Shown here: positions 45,330 through 46,927 of the stretch, one piece after another
Position numbering within the stretch: position 1 is the first letter of the stretch
Layout: each line of letters starts with the position of its first letter
Origin: a virus
Direction: 5' to 3' (one strand)
Length of the DNA stretch: 46,927 nucleotides
Virus record (IMG/VR): IMGVR_UViG_3300030060_003381
Span: 1-46,927 of that record
Made by a program: the position numbers and the translations under genes
Notes under the pieces: generated by a model
The model's input: the letters and a program-made list of their open reading frames with translations, nothing else
Databases searched by the model: none
What the model was told of the DNA's origin: nothing

Positions 45330-46119
45330 CTTTTACAAATGTTCCGTTAATCATTTTACCTTTGCGATTACTAATAACTTTATAAGCTTCAGCAATACAA
45401 GTTTCTATATGTACTCCTTCTAAGTGAGCTAGGTTTGTCAATACTACAACCATATCACCTATTGCATCGATAACTTCAGCTTTATCATTTTGTAATAATG
45501 CTTTAGCTAATTCACCAGCTTCTTCTTGAAGCTTTACGTATTGAGTATGTGAATTACCTTTATCGTATAGGCCTCTAGTTTCAGCCCAGTCTCTAATGTT
45601 TTCAAATATTTTAAGAGGTTTTTTACTGCATTTAACTACTGGTTTATCTACTACATCATCACTCCATAATTCAGGAGTTTTAAACCACTCAGCAAATGCT
45701 TTATTGTATACATAACACCTATTGTCATTGTACATAGATGTTTTAACGTTTTGCATTATCCAACGTATAGAATCTAAATTAAGTATACAATCACCGTGAT
45801 CTGTATTCCATTTAAACCCTATGTTATCCATTAAATTACCTTTTAGTTTTTTAATAGGATAAGGAAACGTAGTAGTTTGTTCTGTTACGTTTATATTCAT
45901 TTTATTTAATTTAACTAATTCATTATATTTCTTACGGTCAACTCTGTAGCCATAAGACTTTTGAAGTTCTATCTCTTTCTCTGATATATAATCTATATCA
46001 TCGGACTGATCAAGAACTTCATATTCGTCTGGGGCATAACCCTGTGTTAACGTAACTCTCGTATTAAGATTACGTGTAACACCGATTTTTTTACCCGGTA
46101 TATGATAAATATAATACAT
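45322..46119 (-). CDS. GIY-YIG-like / MazG fusion protein, 265 aa
   Basis: The N-terminal 60 residues resemble a GIY-YIG nuclease module: Y2-Y-I-Y5-H-I, K-I-G13-V-T-R-N, R21, and a Glu-bearing helix EKEIELQKSYG. A linker of about 110 residues follows. Residues 185-255 are a MazG-type pyrophosphatase, L-Q-E199-E200-A-G-E203-L-A and E215-V-I-D218-A-I-G-D222, ending R-K-G-K-M-I-N-G-T-F-V. The MazG part should hydrolyse a deoxynucleoside triphosphate, for example dCTP feeding the adjacent dCMP-modifying enzyme. Whether the GIY-YIG-like part cuts DNA is open. Confidence 0.8.
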   Translation of the reverse strand: MYYIYHIPGKKIGVTRNLNTRVTLTQGYAPDEYEVLDQSDDIDYISEKEIELQKSYGYRVDRKKYNELVKLNKMNINVTEQTTTFPYPIKKLKGNLMDNIGFKWNTDHGDCILNLDSIRWIMQNVKTSMYNDNRCYVYNKAFAEWFKTPELWSDDVVDKPVVKCSKKPLKIFENIRDWAETRGLYDKGNSHTQYVKLQEEAGELAKALLQNDKAEVIDAIGDMVVVLTNLAHLEGVHIETCIAEAYKVISNRKGKMINGTFVKDE

Positions 46120-46121
46120 AT

Positions 46122-46763
46122 TTATATTTTGTCGTTATATAAGTGTAAGTTGTGTGCATAATGATAATATTCACCAACTTTAATATCTAATCTATCTGCA
46201 ACTAATTTTTGTATCATACTAAAACAGTACTGGTCATTGCAGAAACCGTACCAGAGGTCATTAGAACGCATTAAAACAGCCATATTTAATCTGTTGTTAA
46301 CAATTGTAAATTGTATTGCATAAGTACATGGAGTATCTTTACTATAAAACTTATGTTCTTTAGCATCATATATACTAATTGCTGCATGTCTAGTATCTTT
46401 TTCATGTCTAAGTTTAGCTACAACATAATCTAACTGATCGTTACGATACATCTGCCAACCGTAGTTAGAGTTTACACATCGTTCACTGTCAGCCATACGT
46501 TCCCATATAGGTGGTACTTTACCGTATATGTCGCCAAGCTTATCAATACTTGGATCACCAGATAAATACCATTGCCACTCAGCTTCAGCATAATCAGGTT
46601 TCCAATTACGTTCTTTATTAAATATATAATTTTCTAATGGGTTTTCTAACGTAAACCCTACGTTAAACAAAGCTTTTGTATTGCCAAACTCTTGACCATC
46701 AACTATAATCTTGTCAAGAAAATAATTGTAAGCTTCATCTGCATTATTAAATTTTCTGCGCAT
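46122..46763 (-). CDS. Thymidylate synthase family, likely dCMP hydroxymethylase type
   Basis: The 213-residue protein has the ThyA-family catalytic Cys in D-T-P-C146-T-Y-A, the phosphate-binding R166-S-N-D169, the E62-W-Q-W-Y-L-S-G-D loop, and H207-L-Y209 near the end. The residue matching Asn177 of E. coli ThyA, which selects dUMP, is Asp177 (W-Y-G-F-C-N-D-Q-Y). T4 dCMP hydroxymethylase has the same Asn-to-Asp change. The enzyme therefore probably acts on dCMP with methylene-tetrahydrofolate. The ATG at 46763 is preferred; an alternative in-frame start at 46793 adds ten residues but overlaps the upstream gene more. Confidence 0.82.
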   Translation of the reverse strand: MRRKFNNADEAYNYFLDKIIVDGQEFGNTKALFNVGFTLENPLENYIFNKERNWKPDYAEAEWQWYLSGDPSIDKLGDIYGKVPPIWERMADSERCVNSNYGWQMYRNDQLDYVVAKLRHEKDTRHAAISIYDAKEHKFYSKDTPCTYAIQFTIVNNRLNMAVLMRSNDLWYGFCNDQYCFSMIQKLVADRLDIKVGEYYHYAHNLHLYNDKI

Positions 46764-46926
46764 ATTTATTATAATAGTATTTATAATATTCATACATCTT
46801 TATCCATATAGTTATTGGACTATATGCTTCGGGTGATCTATGATTATTGTTATTTAGTTTTATATCTATATACCATGTTCCTTCACCAGTTGCAAAAGGA
46901 GAAATAAAAATACCATTGTTTATACA
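46747..46926 (-). CDS. 3' end of a truncated gene at the window edge
   Basis: An open frame enters from the right edge and stops at 46747, overlapping the preferred start of the thymidylate-synthase-like gene by 17 bases, as is usual in this operon. The visible C-terminal 59 residues read NNGIFISPFATGEGTWYIDI, an Asn/His-rich link, and an aromatic helix TIWIKMYEYYKYYYNKYAQK. The family cannot be named from this part. The start lies outside the window. Confidence 0.6.
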   Translation of the reverse strand, partial: CINNGIFISPFATGEGTWYIDIKLNNNNHRSPEAYSPITIWIKMYEYYKYYYNKYAQKI

Positions 46927-46927
46927 C

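Noticed and set aside
1-46927. tRNA genes, integrase, attachment sites or CRISPR arrays
   Set aside because: I looked for cloverleaf-like G/C-rich stretches, recombinase motifs and spaced direct repeats and saw none. I cannot exclude a weak tRNA without a dedicated search.

Overview
The window reads as most of the genome of a tailed bacteriophage with a short-tailed (podovirus-type) virion. It carries terminase, portal, scaffold, major capsid protein, neck proteins, a P22/T7-like tail hub, small ejection-type proteins and a 2912-residue internal virion protein. The host is probably a marine member of the Bacteroidota, most likely a flavobacterium. This is inferred from the strongly AT-rich DNA, the A-rich leaders that almost never show a Shine-Dalgarno sequence, and phage-encoded signal peptides ending in NAQ or QAQ, which are typical of flavobacterial export. 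TAA, TGA and TAG all act as stops, so the code is the standard bacterial one. DNA polymerase, helicase and primase are not in view and probably lie beyond position 46927.

The layout is two convergent arms. The plus-strand arm (8-40874) starts with groEL and groES in reversed order. It continues with a run of small motif-bearing proteins (2.5-5.2 kb), three tandem paralogues, and a small metallopeptidase-like and holin-like pair. A two-domain GroES-like protein then precedes the virion block (terminase at 9063 to the giant protein ending at 35777). The arm ends with a cluster of exported, lipidated or membrane proteins and lysis candidates (35.8-40.1 kb), mixed with more small motif proteins. 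A strong terminator hairpin with a T-run (40921-40949) separates the arms. The minus-strand arm (46926 to 40951) is a tightly overlapping nucleotide-metabolism operon. It holds a thymidylate synthase homologue with the Asn-to-Asp change seen in dCMP hydroxymethylases, a GIY-YIG/MazG fusion, a second MazG-like protein, a PD-(D/E)XK endonuclease, class Ia ribonucleotide reductase NrdB and NrdA, and a SET-domain protein.

The observations most worth following up are these. A short linear motif built on F-x-x-P-F-M-x-[KR]-S-P-L, with looser S-P-L / S-P-F forms, recurs in about ten small otherwise unrelated proteins in two clusters flanking the virion block. An apparent tandem double-GroES protein is encoded besides canonical GroEL and GroES. 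An envelope-directed gene cluster includes a signal-peptide-bearing beta-barrel candidate and a thioredoxin-like protein whose CxxC is replaced by NxxN. nrdA is interrupted by an internal deletion. The thymidylate synthase homologue suggests modified deoxycytidine. Identical A/T leaders precede pairs of genes.

All assignments come from reading translated sequence and motifs. No database search was run, and many small genes remain without a function.
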